DNA of 60,000 bases from Strigamia acuminata (Eukaryota > Arthropoda > Chilopoda > Geophilomorpha > Linotaeniidae): positions 9,860,001 to 9,920,000 of the forward strand of contig OX442319.1 of NCBI GenBank assembly GCA_949358305.1. The letters run 5' to 3'. Under the pieces are notes generated by a model that did no database searches, was not told the origin of the DNA, and was given only the letters and a program-made list of their open reading frames with translations. The translations under genes were made by a program, and so were the position numbers. The stretch's first letter is position 1. Every line of letters begins with the position of its first letter. Of the stretch, positions 39,126 through 49,607 are shown in pieces.

Positions 39126-39800
39126 TTTAATTATCATTTGTGTGTTTATTCTATTGTGCACAGTGATGCTTTGAATGAACATTTCTCGAAGCGTACAAAT
39201 TAAAGATCAACACATCTTATTCTCATGTTTTCAAAAAACTTTTAATTTCCGTATTTATTTGTGCATTTAAATTCTTTATTTTATCAATGGCATTCTCAAA
39301 GATTCAAAAATCAGAAAATTTGTGTCACTTTTTTTTTTATAAATTAAAACTTGCCGTGATTATATTTTTTATTCCTAATTTAAAACATGTATCAAACACG
39401 TAAAAAGCCGTTTAAAAATTTACGTTCATTGTTTTTGCGTTGCAAATAAAATGTAAATTTATTTTCCATTCGACAACTCAATTGACAATTAATAAACGCC
39501 CTGGCATTTACATGAGGCTGTATGGTACTGAAAGTACTGACAGTATTTTAAAAAATTTACCTGATGATGGAGATAAACCATTTAAGTGTATATCTGCAGC
39601 TGAGATGGTTAATTCATCAAGTAATTAATTTTATTGGGTGTCGAATTTTACATTTTCAGTGTCAATAATCAAGATGTCATTTTTTTTGTAATGTAGTGTT
39701 ATTTGAATTTTATTATACACCTGTAATTCTTTTTGTTCTTTAAATTTCGGATAAACGTTTTATTTCTAAGAAAAAAACATTGCGTCGGGGTTGCAGTAAC
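39126..39800. other. 3' flank of zinc-finger gene 2
   Basis: Starts with the decayed extra finger, then AT-rich 3' UTR with AATAAACGCC near 39490. A short remnant GDKPFKCI (39570-39592) is another finger relic. Similar flanks follow the genes ending at 46161 and 49607. Confidence 0.5.
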
Positions 39801-40215
39801 GTTCGGTACTACAATGGAAGATATCGGCACCACTAACCAGACCACTTTCCTCCCGCCTCCGACTCGCCATCACGTCGCTTTTTCGGTTTTTATCAAGAGA
39901 TGGCGCAACGTGCAATTTTATATCGGGTTTTAGTAATACCCAGCATTCGCAGTGTTTTTCCGTCGCTAGCTAATATCCACCGCGCGCTTGAGAAAATCAT
40001 TTCACGTTGTTTTCCACTTGATGAGAACTGAGGTACGATATGACGTTCGTGAAATTGCTAATTGCAAACTTACCTTTGACTTTTTGTAGTTTGCCGATCG
40101 GTAAGATCCGTAAGTCAAGGCTCCATGACCTTCAGTGCCGGAGCACGAAAACATTCAGTGGCCGTACTCCTAAGAGAGCTGAAGGTAACAATTAATTGTC
40201 CAAATCATAACCAAT
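39801..40215 (+). promoter_or_regulatory. Zinc-finger leader block, copy 2
   Basis: Includes GGAAGATATCGGCACCAC, GAGATGGCGCAACG, CGCTAGCTAATATCCACCG, CCGATCGGTAAGATCC and a likely donor CTGAAG|GTAACA at 40188. It is spliced, I infer, to the acceptor at 40875 just upstream of the coding region. Confidence 0.6.
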
Positions 40216-40302
40216 TGCTGAAAATGGAAAAAAAAAACAATGAAATTCTCATTACATTACTGTTAGAAAGCAATATTATTTATAAAAAGTATGTTTTTCC
40301 TA

Positions 40303-40851
40303 CAGGTTGAACCTCGCTAATACGAACAGGACGGGGGAGCAATAAATGGTTCGTAATAGCGAGAGTTCATAACAACGAGGATTTCGTTATAACAGGAAGA
40401 ACTGAAAAACACAATTTACAAAAATTAGAAAAATCGTAGTAAAGATGATTTTGACGTTTTTTAAGATTTTTCTCATTGTTTTGACGTTTTTATGTATATT
40501 TTCTTAAGAATCCAATAATTTATCTACATTTTTTCAGTTCTGGTGTGCTTAAAAATGCATCATAATGAGAAGATACTTTAAAAATGTCAAAATAATGACA
40601 AAATATACACAACATCAAAATCATGCATAAATGCACATAGGAACGTCAAACTCATGAAAAAATGCACTTAAAAATGTCAATTTCATGAAAAAATGAAGTA
40701 TTTGCGTATTTCTGGTGCATTTCTGATTCGTTTTCGTGAAATTTCGATAAAACAAAACTTTATTTTGACAAAATAATTTAACATGGGAGAATTAATTCGT
40801 TATCGCGAGGAATTCGTTATAATGGTGTTCATGATAGCGAGATTTAACCTT
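40303..40851. mobile_element. TA-flanked non-autonomous DNA transposon in the leader intron of gene 3
   Basis: Inverted ends CAGGTTGAACCTCGCTAATA and the complement of the sequence ending ATAGCGAGATTTAACCTT, with TA on both sides. A second internal motif (GGTTCGTAATAGCGAG near the left, ATTCGTTATCGCGAGG near the right) also pairs. The ends resemble pogo/mariner-type elements rich in TAACGA/TAGCGAG. There is no transposase. The interior has degenerate copies of a unit with ATGTCAAAATCATG. Confidence 0.75.
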
Positions 40852-40994
40852 TATTTGATTTTCTTTTAATTTCAGAAAAAGTTCTATTTCGACGTGATTG
40901 AGTGATTTCTATCAGCGTAAAGTCAGCGATCGGTTGCGAAACAAATATTTCCTGCACACTCAGCTTGAAGTCTTATTATTTCTTTGAATTCAAA

Positions 40995-42773
40995 ATGGAG
41001 AGAAAACAACAGCGCTTCGGTTGCAGTCGGTGTGATTATTCGAGTTCATTTTATTCATGTTTGAGGTCACACATGCTGATACACGTCGGTGCAAAACCCT
41101 ACGAATGCCAGGTGTGTTCTATTTCCTTTCGGTCTAAAGCGATATTGGATGTCCACATGCAATCTCACGCAAGGAAAAACCCATTGACATGTCATTTATG
41201 TTCGTATTCCTGCACCCAACGGAGGGATTTAAAAAAACATTTAACAACCCATTCAGAAAACAAAGCATTAACTTGCCATTTGTGTGATTATTCTTGTAGC
41301 GGTCCAAAGATTTTGGCTACACATGTGAAAACTCACACTGGAGAAAAACAAGGAAAGTGTCATTTGTGTGATTATTCCAGTATGGATAAAAGGAATTTAA
41401 AAAGACACATACGAACCCACACTAAAGAAAAACCATTTAAGTGTCATTTGTGCGATTACGCCAGTGCTACAAGTGGGACTTTAAAAACACACATAAGAAC
41501 CCACACGGGCGAAAAACCTTTCAAGTGTCGTTTGTGTTCCTACTCCAGTATCAGAAGTGTGGGTTTAAAAGTACATATGAGAAACCATACGGGTGAAAAG
41601 CCATTTAAGTGTCAATTATGTGTTTTTGAAACTAAAAGAAAGGAGCATTTAAGGAGACATGAAAAAAACCATACAAGTGAAAAGCCATTTAAGTGTCAAT
41701 TATGTGGTTTTGCCACTAAAAGAATTGAGCATTTAAAAAGTCATGAAAGAAGTCATATGGGAGATAAACCATTTAAGTGCCATTTGTGTGATTACGCCAG
41801 TATTACAAATTTGGGATTAACAATTCATATGAGAACACATACCGGAGAAAAACCATTAAAGTGTCATTTGTGTGATTATTCCTGTAGTGGAAGTGGGGAT
41901 TTAAAAAGACACGTTCGGACCCATACTGGCGAAAAACCATACAAGTGTCATTTGTGCGATTACGCCAGTGCTGAAAGTGGGACTTTAAAAACACACATAA
42001 GAACCCACACGGGCGAAAAACCCTTCAAGTGTCGTCTATGTAGCTATGCCAGTATCAGAAGTGTGGGTTTAAAAGTACATATGAGAAACCATACGGGTGA
42101 AAAGCCATTTAAGTGTCAATTATGTGTTTTTGCCACTAAAAGAAGGGAGGTTTTAAAAAGACATGAAATAAGTCATATGGAAGAAAAGCCGTTTAAGTGT
42201 CATTTGTGCGATTACGCCAGTATTACAAGTTGGAGATTGACAGTTCATGCGAGGACACATACCGGAGAAAAACCATTTGCGTGTCATTTATGTGAGTATT
42301 CCTGTAGTGGAAAAGGGGATTTAATAAGACACGTCCGGACCCATACTGGCGAAAAACCTTATAAGTGTCATCTGTGCGATTATGCCAGTGCTGAAAGTGG
42401 GAAATTAAAAAGACATATCAGAAGCCACGCGGGAGAAAGAACTTTCAAGTGTCATTTGTGTGATTTTACCTGTAATCAGAGTTGGAATTTAAAAAAACAT
42501 TCACAGACTCATACCGGCGAAAAACCATTTAAATGTCATTTGTGTGATTTTGCCAGTAACGAAAGTCGGAGTTTAAAAATACATACGAGAACCCACACTG
42601 GAGAAAAGCCGTTTAAGTGCCATTTTTGTGCTTACGCCAGTAATGATAAGCGGAGATTAAAAATACATATAAGAATCCACACTGGAGAAAAACCGTTTAA
42701 GTGCCATCTATGTGCTTATGCCAGTCGTGAAAGTGCGGTATTAAAAGGCCATATGAAAACACATGCGGGATAA
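40995..42773 (+). CDS. C2H2 zinc-finger protein 3 (21 fingers, 592 aa)
   Basis: The first in-frame ATG after the acceptor at 40871-40875 is at 40995 (MERKQQRFGCSRCDYSSSFY). Twenty-one canonical fingers follow with TGEKP-type linkers. A multi-finger block is duplicated: fingers 6-10 (SATSGTLKTH, SIRSVGLKVH, KRKEHL, KRIEHL, ITNLGL) correspond to 12-15 (SAESGTLKTH, SIRSVGLKVH, KRREVL, ITSWRL). Its nearest relative at 51619 lacks the extra block and has 15 fingers. The C-terminus stops at HMKTHAG with TAA; beyond it, a frameshifted finger remains readable. Nuclear DNA binding inferred; no effector domain visible. Confidence 0.9.
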   Translation: MERKQQRFGCSRCDYSSSFYSCLRSHMLIHVGAKPYECQVCSISFRSKAILDVHMQSHARKNPLTCHLCSYSCTQRRDLKKHLTTHSENKALTCHLCDYSCSGPKILATHVKTHTGEKQGKCHLCDYSSMDKRNLKRHIRTHTKEKPFKCHLCDYASATSGTLKTHIRTHTGEKPFKCRLCSYSSIRSVGLKVHMRNHTGEKPFKCQLCVFETKRKEHLRRHEKNHTSEKPFKCQLCGFATKRIEHLKSHERSHMGDKPFKCHLCDYASITNLGLTIHMRTHTGEKPLKCHLCDYSCSGSGDLKRHVRTHTGEKPYKCHLCDYASAESGTLKTHIRTHTGEKPFKCRLCSYASIRSVGLKVHMRNHTGEKPFKCQLCVFATKRREVLKRHEISHMEEKPFKCHLCDYASITSWRLTVHARTHTGEKPFACHLCEYSCSGKGDLIRHVRTHTGEKPYKCHLCDYASAESGKLKRHIRSHAGERTFKCHLCDFTCNQSWNLKKHSQTHTGEKPFKCHLCDFASNESRSLKIHTRTHTGEKPFKCHFCAYASNDKRRLKIHIRIHTGEKPFKCHLCAYASRESAVLKGHMKTHAG

Positions 42774-43260
42774 AAATCCATTCAAGATTAATTTGTGTGT
42801 TTATTCCTGTGGGCGTAGTAATAATTTGAAAAAACATTTAACAAAGCATACAAACTAAATACTATTTCATCTTATTTTCATGTTTTTGTTTATTTCTGTG
42901 TTTAATCGTGCATTTAAATTTTGTAAATTTTAATTTGATTTGGAGATTGTCAGTAGTCTATTTTGGGAACATTTTGGAAGTGTTAGTAGTTATATTTAGT
43001 TATATTTTGAAAGATTTTGTACTGTAACACTTCAAATAAACGCCTGGGGCGTTGGTTTATTTTTTTTATTCATGTATTCCTAATGTGGCGTTGGATTTTG
43101 TAATCGAATTATTCTTGTTATTTAAATTTCGGAAAAAACGTGTTATTTATGTGGCGTGGTTAACTAACTTGTAAGATATATAAACAGCATTTTTTGTACA
43201 GATAAATAAAGAACACTGGTATTTATTTTGACTTAATACGAGTAGCAAATAGCAGTTATT
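42774..43260. other. 3' flank of zinc-finger gene 3
   Basis: Decayed terminal finger (KINLCVYSCGRSNNLKKHL), then 3' UTR with AATAAACGCC near 43035. The same flank follows the gene ending at 52893. Confidence 0.5.
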
Positions 43261-43645
43261 TTTTTCTACAACTGAAGATATCGGCGCCATAAATCATCAC
43301 GCTCATTCCGATCGGCCAACACGTCGCTTTATTTATTTTTATCATGAGATGGCGCAAAACTCAACTTCACATCGGGTTTTCCTATCACCCAGCAACCTCA
43401 CGTTTTCCCGTCGCTAGCTAATATCCACCGCACGCTTGAGAAAATCATTTCACGTTGTTTGCCACCTGATCAGAATTCAGGTACGATATGTTGTTCATGA
43501 AATTGCTAAGTGAAAACTTACCTTTGACTTTTTGTAGTCTGCCGATCGGTAAGATCCATATTTAAGTCAAGGCTCCATGACCTTCAGTGGCGGAGCACCG
43601 AAAACATTCAGTGTCCGTACTTCTAAGAGAACTGAAGGTACCACT
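43261..43645 (+). promoter_or_regulatory. Zinc-finger leader block, copy 3
   Basis: Same motifs as copy 2 (GAAGATATCGGCGCC, GAGATGGCGCAAAA, CGCTAGCTAATATCCACCG, CCGATCGGTAAGATCC, CTGAAG|GTACCA). It is cut at about 43645 by an inverted segment. Confidence 0.55.
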
Positions 43646-43647
43646 TA

Positions 43648-44010
43648 GTCATCTTTACTACGATTTTTCTAATTTTTGTAAAATAAGTTTCTCAGTTCTT
43701 CTCATTATAATGAAATCCTCGTTGTTATGTTATGAACTCTCGCTATTACTAACCATTTTTTGCTCCGCCGAGCTGTTCGTATGAGCAAGGTTCGATCTGT
43801 AGCAAAAACATTCTTTTTATAAATAATATTGCTTTCTAATGGTAAAGTAATGAGAATTTCATTTTTTTCCATTTTCAGCAGTACGAACAGCTCGGGGGAG
43901 CAAAAAATGGTTCGTAATAGCGGGAGTTTATAACAACGAGGCTTTCATTTTCTGAGAAGAACTGAGAAACCTATTTTACAAAAATTAGAAAAATCGTAGT
44001 AAAGATGATT
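43648..44010. repeat. Inverted duplication in the leader intron of gene 4
   Basis: 43648-43883 is the reverse complement of the normal intron segment (CTGCTGAAAATGG through the left end of the DNA transposon), and 43884-44010 repeats the transposon part in the direct orientation. The two transposon parts form arms of about 125 bp (AGAAAAATCGTAGTAAAGAT with its complement). This is likely a local inversion-duplication. Confidence 0.7.
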
Positions 44011-44655
44011 TTGACGTTTTAAACATTTCTCTTATTATTTTGACGTTTTTACGTGTATTTTCAGCAATTTACGTACATTTTTTCAGTTCGGACGTGCATA
44101 AAAATTCATCATTATGAGAAGATAGTTTTAAAAAGTCAAAATTATGAGAAAATATACGTAACATCAAAATTATCAGAAAATATACAAAACATCAAAATTA
44201 TGTGAAAATGCACTTAGAAACGTCAAAATCATGAGAAAATGCACCTAAAAATGTCAAAATCGTTAGAAAATGCACTTAAAAATTTCAAAATTATGAGAAA
44301 ATGCACTTAGAAATGTCAAAATTATGAGAAAATGCACTTAAAAATGTCAAAATTATGAGAAAATGCACTTAAAAATGTCAAAATTATGAGAAAATGCACT
44401 TAAAAATGTCAAAATTATGAGAAAATGCACTTAAAAATGTCAAAATTATGAGAAAATGGCTATTTTCAACCGGAAATGTTTGCAATAATGATGTATTTGC
44501 GTATTTCTGATTCGTTATACTGAAATTTCGAAAAACGAAAGTTCTTTTTGACAAAATAATTTAACTTGGGAGAAATAGGGTGGACAACCAAAAGAAAAAT
44601 TCGTTATTGCAAGGAATTCGTTATAATGGTGTTCATAATAGTGATGTTCAACCTT
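43881..44655. mobile_element. TA-type DNA transposon, copy in gene 4 intron, with expanded 31-bp repeat
   Basis: The left end is truncated at the inversion junction; the right end is present, ending in ACCTTTA. At 44205-44460 it carries about eight copies of a 31-bp unit (AAAATGTCAAAATTATGAGA then AAATGCACTTA). The copy in gene 6 has fewer repeats, so the array varies between paralogues. Confidence 0.7.
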
Positions 44656-44796
44656 TATTTGATTTTCTTTTAATTTCAGAAAAAGTTCTATTTAGTTGTG
44701 ATTGAGCGATTTCTATCAGCGTAAAGCCAGCGATCGGTTGCGAGACATATTTTCTGCACACTCGGCTTGAAGTCTCGTCATTTGTTTGAATTCAAA

Positions 44797-46161
44797 ATGG
44801 AGAGAAAACAACAGCGCTTCGGTTGCAGTCGGTGTGATTATTCGAGTTCATTTTATTCATGTTTGAAGTCTCACATGCTGATACATTTCGGTGCAAAACC
44901 TTACAAATGCCAGGTGTGTTCTGCTTCCTTCAGGGCTAAAGAGACGTTGAATGTCCACATGCGATTTCACACGAAGAGAAATCCATTGAAATGTGACTTT
45001 TGTGATTATTCCTGCACCCAAAGTAGGGATTTAAAAAAACATTTAACAATCCATTCAGGAAAGAAAGCTTTTACTTGCCATTTGTGCGTTTATTCTTGTA
45101 GCAGTGCAAATATTTTGGCTAGACATGTGAAAACTCACACTGGTAAGAAACAAGTGAAGTGTCATTTATCTGCTTTTGCCAGTACGGATAGCAGGAATTT
45201 AAAAAGTCATATCAGAACACATGTCGGAGAAAAACTACATATGTGTCATTTGTGTGATTATTCCTATATTAGAAATTGGGATTTAAAGAGACACATTCAG
45301 ACTCACACTGGTGAAAAACCATTTAAGTGTCATTTATGTGCTTTTGCCCGTACGGATAGCAGGAATTTAAAAAATCATATCAGAACACATACTGGAGAAA
45401 AACCACATAAGTGTCATCTGTGTGATTATTCCTATATTAGAAACTGGGATTTAAAGAGACACATTCGGATCCACACTGGCGAAAAACCATTTAAGTGTCA
45501 TTTATGTGCTTTTGCCTGTACGGATAGCAGGAATTTAAAACGTCATATCAGAACACATACCGGAGAAAAACCACGTAAGTGTCATTTATGCGATTTTTCT
45601 GGTGTTAGAAATTGGGATTTAGAGAGACACATTCGGTCTCATACTGGCGAAAAACCATTTAAGTGTCATTTGTGTACTTTTGCCTGTACGGATGGCAGGA
45701 ATTTAAAAATTCATATCAGAACACATACCGGAGAAAAACCACATAAGTGTCATTTATGTGCTTATTCTTGCATTCAAAGAGGGGCTTTGAAAATTCATTT
45801 ATTAACCCATACTGGAGAAAAGCCATTTAAGTGTTATTTGTGTGCTTATTCTTGCAATCAAAGAGGGGGTTTAACAAATCATTTATTAACCCATACTGGA
45901 AAAAAGCCATTTAAGTGTCATTTATGCGTTTATTCTTGCATTCAAAGAGGAGGTTTAACAAATCATTTATTAACCCATACTGGAGAAAAGCCATTTAAGT
46001 GTCATTTATGTGCTTATTCTTGCAATCAAAGTGGGAATTTAAAAAGTCATTTATTAACCCATACTGGAGAAAAGCCATTTAAGTGTCATTTATGCGCTTA
46101 TTCTTGCATTCAAAGTGGGAATTTAAAAACACACATAGCTAAGCACACGGGAGAAAAATGA
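44797..46161 (+). CDS. C2H2 zinc-finger protein 4 (16 fingers, 454 aa)
   Basis: ATG at 44797 follows the acceptor at 44678-44679. Sixteen fingers; finger 5 carries the same Cys-to-Ser loss (CHLSAF) as protein 2, so the two share a recent ancestor. Fingers 6-11 alternate IRNWDLKRH and TDSRNLK types; fingers 12-16 are IQRGGLTNH/NQSGNLKSH types. It starts MERKQQRFGCSRC and ends AKHTGEK followed by TGA and a decayed finger. No additional domain. Confidence 0.9.
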   Translation: MERKQQRFGCSRCDYSSSFYSCLKSHMLIHFGAKPYKCQVCSASFRAKETLNVHMRFHTKRNPLKCDFCDYSCTQSRDLKKHLTIHSGKKAFTCHLCVYSCSSANILARHVKTHTGKKQVKCHLSAFASTDSRNLKSHIRTHVGEKLHMCHLCDYSYIRNWDLKRHIQTHTGEKPFKCHLCAFARTDSRNLKNHIRTHTGEKPHKCHLCDYSYIRNWDLKRHIRIHTGEKPFKCHLCAFACTDSRNLKRHIRTHTGEKPRKCHLCDFSGVRNWDLERHIRSHTGEKPFKCHLCTFACTDGRNLKIHIRTHTGEKPHKCHLCAYSCIQRGALKIHLLTHTGEKPFKCYLCAYSCNQRGGLTNHLLTHTGKKPFKCHLCVYSCIQRGGLTNHLLTHTGEKPFKCHLCAYSCNQSGNLKSHLLTHTGEKPFKCHLCAYSCIQSGNLKTHIAKHTGEK

Positions 46162-46880
46162 TTTAATTATCATTAGTGTGTTTATTCCAGTGCGCATAGT
46201 GATGCTTTGAATGAACATTTATCGAAGCGTACATATTAAAGATCAACAGATCTTATTCTCATGTTTTCAAATCCGTTTTCTGTCCGCATTTATTTGTGCA
46301 TTTAAATTCTTTATTTTAAAAATGGCATTCTCAAATATTAAAAAAACTGATAATTTGTGTTTCTTCATTTTTTATAAAATAAAACTTGCTGCAATTGTAT
46401 TTTTGATTTCTAATTTAAAACATGTATGAAACACGTAATAAGCCGTTAAATAAATTACGTTCATTGTTCTTGCGTTGTTAATCAAATGTAAATTTATTTT
46501 CCATTCAACAACTTAATTGACAATTAATAAACGCCTGGCATTTACCTGATAATGGAGATAAACCATCTAACAAGTAAGTGTATATCTGCAGTGGAGATGG
46601 TTGATTAATTAATTAATTAATTTTATTGGTGTCGAATTTTTCATTTTCAGTGTACATAATCAATATGTCGGTGTTTTTGTAATGTAGTGTTTTTTGAATT
46701 TCATTATCCACCTGTAATTCTTTTTCTTCTTTAAATTTCGGATATTGTTTTATTTCTGCGGCATTGGTAAAAAAGATCTCTAAAAAGCAATTATTGTACC
46801 GAAAAGTAAAGAAAAATGATATTTATTTAATAAATATTTCTTTTAAAGAAAAACATTGCGTCGGGGTTGTACTAGTAACG
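46162..46880. other. 3' flank of zinc-finger gene 4
   Basis: Homologous to the flank after 39125. Decayed finger, AATAAACGCC near 46528, AT-rich. A short TTAATTAATTAATTAA run at 46604-46622. Confidence 0.45.
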
Positions 46881-47310
46881 TTCCGCGACTACAACGGAAG
46901 ATATCGGCATCACTAAACCCTTTCCTCCCGCTTCCGACTCTCCTTCACGTCGCGTTATCTGTTTTTATCAAAAGATGGCGCAACATTCACATTTAGATCG
47001 TGTTTTAGTAATACCCAGCATTCACAGTGTTTTTCCGTCGCTAGCTAATTTCCACCGCGCGCTTGAGAAAATCATTTCACGTCGTTTGCCACCTGATCAG
47101 AATTGAGGTACGATATGATGTTCATGAAACTGCTAACTGTAAACTTACCTTTGATTTTTTGTAGTTTGCCGATCGGTAAGATCCACAAGTCAAGGTTCCA
47201 TGACCTTCAGTGCCGGAGCACGAAAACATTCAGTGTCGTACTCTTAAGAGAGCTGAAGGTACCATCTGGTTGTCCAAATCATAATCAACTGCTGAAAATG
47301 GAAAAAAAAA
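46881..47310 (+). promoter_or_regulatory. Zinc-finger leader block, copy 4
   Basis: Same motif order as copy 2, with AAGATGGCGCAACA and CGCTAGCTAATTTCCACCG; donor-like CTGAAG|GTACCA near 47262. It lies 1.2 kb from the coding exon of gene 5 because of inserted DNA. Confidence 0.55.
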
Positions 47311-47372
47311 TGAAATTCTCATTACATTACTGTTAGAAAGCAATATTATTTATTAAAAGTATGTTTTTGCTA

Positions 47373-47550
47373 CAGATCGAACCTTGCCAATACGAACAGC
47401 TCGGGGAGCAATAAATGGTTCGTTATTCGTTATAATTATGAGAAAATATACAAAACATCAAAATGATGAGAAAATATACAAAACATCAAAATGATGAGAA
47501 AATATACAAAACATCAAAATTATGTGAAAATATACAAAACATCAAAATGA
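47373..47550. mobile_element. Truncated TA-type DNA transposon
   Basis: Left end (CAGATCGAACCTTGCCAATA) with preceding TA, then a large internal deletion and repeats of TATACAAAACATCAAAATGA (about 31-bp spacing). No right end. Homologous to 40303-40851. Confidence 0.65.
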
Positions 47551-47602
47551 TGAGGTTGAAGAAAGTGTTCAACAATTGTATTATACGAGCCCTGGAAACT
47601 GG

Positions 47603-47890
47603 TTAAAAATTATCTTTCAAAACTTTCCATGTTTTCCATGCATCTTCAGTTGAATTAAGACGAGTTTGGTATTGTTTTTCTATTCCATAAAAAATCATTG
47701 AGAATGCACGTCCCTTACGCACAGTATAGTCAGATTTCTCCTTCCATGTAACAGTTGATTCAATTGCTGGCTCCGTATATTCTGTGAAACCTCAGCAGCC
47801 ATGGTGCATCAAAAGTTCTTTCATTTGTTTCTGCCATGTATCATAATTATGTCTGTTCAAATGTGTTCGCTTAGACTTGGATAGATCCAT
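47603..47890 (-). pseudogene. Copia-type gag N-terminal remnant
   Basis: The minus strand from an ATG at 47890 reads like the start of a Ty1/copia Gag: NRHNYDTWQKQMKELLMHHG, and further on TEDAWKTWKVLKDNF before a TAA at 47605-47603. The pattern NYDTWxxQMxxLLxHHG and the late W.. LK..F are typical of the copia Gag (DUF4219/UBN2-like) region. A stop (TGA at 47794-47792) sits just after HHGC, where relatives have Trp. Ends of the element (LTRs) were not seen. A non-functional fragment within the leader intron of zinc-finger gene 5. Confidence 0.65.
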
Positions 47891-48250
47891 GATAATGTTG
47901 CTGCACACTGTCTACTAACATTATAAATATGTGTGCAATAAATTAGAAAATCCCTTAAAAAATTCTAATCAACACTTAACTTGTAAGTGTATCCAGAAAA
48001 CTTTGAAAGGTTTCCGATCCAACAACTTGAAGAAATTAACAATTTTTTAGTTATACAGTATGTATAAAAATGTATAAATTTTTTTTTTAAAAATGAGAAA
48101 TGGGGATAGCTGGATACCCACCTGGATATCTGCCTACCTCACAGAGAAGAAATCATAATTATAAATGTTTTGAAAAATTTTTGGTTAGGGATCATAAATG
48201 ACTGGAGGATTGGATGCAGAAGAGAATTTTGTTTTTGCTTTGTATGGCTA

Positions 48251-48396
48251 TACTCTTTCCGAACTCAAGAAGAGCCCTGGAAGCTGGGCTCCCATTGGCC
48301 TACTTGTAACTGCAATGCAACTACTGCTACACTAGTGAGATAGCTCGGCCAATGGGAGCCCAGCTTCCAGGGCTCTTCTTGAGTTCGGAAAGAGTA
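48251..48396. mobile_element. 146-bp MITE with perfect 50-bp inverted arms
   Basis: Arms 48251-48300 and 48347-48396 are exact complements, starting TACTCTTTCCGAACTCAAGA, with a 46-bp loop, flanked by TA (48249-48250 and 48397-48398). The paralogous intron of gene 7 near 55960-55975 has the empty site (GGCTAGTGATATGGG). Perfect arms imply a recent insertion. TA target suggests the Tc1/mariner group. Confidence 0.92.
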
Positions 48397-48578
48397 TAGG
48401 GATATGGGAGAAAAGTGCACTTTTTCACTTGATTACTTGCTTATAAAATGTACCAATAATATATTAATTCTTTTAATTTCAGAATGTTTATTTTCGATGT
48501 GATTGAGTGATATCATATCTGCCGGTTTACGAAGCAAACATTTTATACACGGAGCTTGGCGTTTTATTAATTGACAAA

Positions 48579-49607
48579 ATGAAGAGGAAACAAGAGCGTT
48601 ACAGTTGCAATCTGTGTGATTATTCGTGCTCATTTTATTCACGTTTGAAGAATCACATGCTTATACATACTGGTGAGAAACCCTTCAAATGCCATGTGTG
48701 TTCAATTTCTTTTAGGCTTAAACATCAATTAGTTCTCCATATCCGAATTCATACTGGTGAAAAACCCTTCAAATGCCACGTGTGTTCAATTTCTTTTAGG
48801 ATTAAACAAAAATTAGTTCTCCATATCCGAACTCATACAGGTGAAAAACCATTCAAGTGTCATCTATGTGCTTATTCCTGTATTGGAAGTGGATCTTTAA
48901 AAATCCATATTGCAACTCATACAGGTGAAAAATCATTCAAGTGTCATTTGTGTGCTTATTCCAGTATTACAAGTGGGGATTTAAGAAAACATATTGCAAC
49001 TCATACAGGTGAAAAACGATTCAAGTGTCATCTATGTGCTTATTCCTGTATTACAAGTGGGTCTTTAAAAATCCATCTTGCAACTCATACAGGTGAGAAA
49101 CCATTCAAGTGTCATTTGTGTGATTATTCCTGTATTCAAAGTGGGTCTTTAAAAATCCATCTTGCAACTCATACAGGTGAGAAACCATTCAAGTGTCATT
49201 TGTGTGATTATTCCTGTATTCAAAGTGGGAATTTAAAAAATCATATTGCAACTCATACAGGTGAAAAACCATTCAAGTGTCATCTGTGTGCTTATTCAAG
49301 TATTAGAAATGAGGATTTAAGAAAACATATTGCTACGCATACAGGTGAAAAACCATTCAAGTGTCATCTGTGTGGTTATTCCTGTATTCAAAGTGGAACT
49401 TTAAAATGTCACATTGCAATTCATACAGGTGAAAAACCATTTAAGTGTCACCTATGTGCTTACTCCTGTATTACAAGTGGAAATTTAAAAACACATATTG
49501 CAACTCATACAGGTGAAAAACCATTTAAGTGTCATTTATGTGCTTATTCCTGTATTACAAGTGGGAGTTTAAAAAAACATATTGCTAAGCACACGGGAGA
49601 AAAATGA
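48579..49607 (+). CDS. C2H2 zinc-finger protein 5 (12 fingers, 342 aa)
   Basis: The acceptor is at 48481-48482 and the first suitable ATG at 48579 (MKRKQERYSCNLCDYSCSFY). Twelve canonical fingers with TGEKP linkers. Fingers 4-12 are nearly identical in their helices (ITSGSLK, IQSGSLK, IQSGNLK), indicating recent single-finger amplification or gene conversion. It is closest to protein 7 at 56136 in start sequence, finger type and upstream DNA. Ends AKHTGEK, TGA, decayed finger. Likely nuclear DNA binding; repeated helices would favour a repetitive target. Confidence 0.9.
   Translation: MKRKQERYSCNLCDYSCSFYSRLKNHMLIHTGEKPFKCHVCSISFRLKHQLVLHIRIHTGEKPFKCHVCSISFRIKQKLVLHIRTHTGEKPFKCHLCAYSCIGSGSLKIHIATHTGEKSFKCHLCAYSSITSGDLRKHIATHTGEKRFKCHLCAYSCITSGSLKIHLATHTGEKPFKCHLCDYSCIQSGSLKIHLATHTGEKPFKCHLCDYSCIQSGNLKNHIATHTGEKPFKCHLCAYSSIRNEDLRKHIATHTGEKPFKCHLCGYSCIQSGTLKCHIAIHTGEKPFKCHLCAYSCITSGNLKTHIATHTGEKPFKCHLCAYSCITSGSLKKHIAKHTGEK

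Noticed and set aside
43587-43784. Short ORF in the leader of zinc-finger gene 4
   Set aside because: It crosses the inversion junction and encodes transposon sequence.
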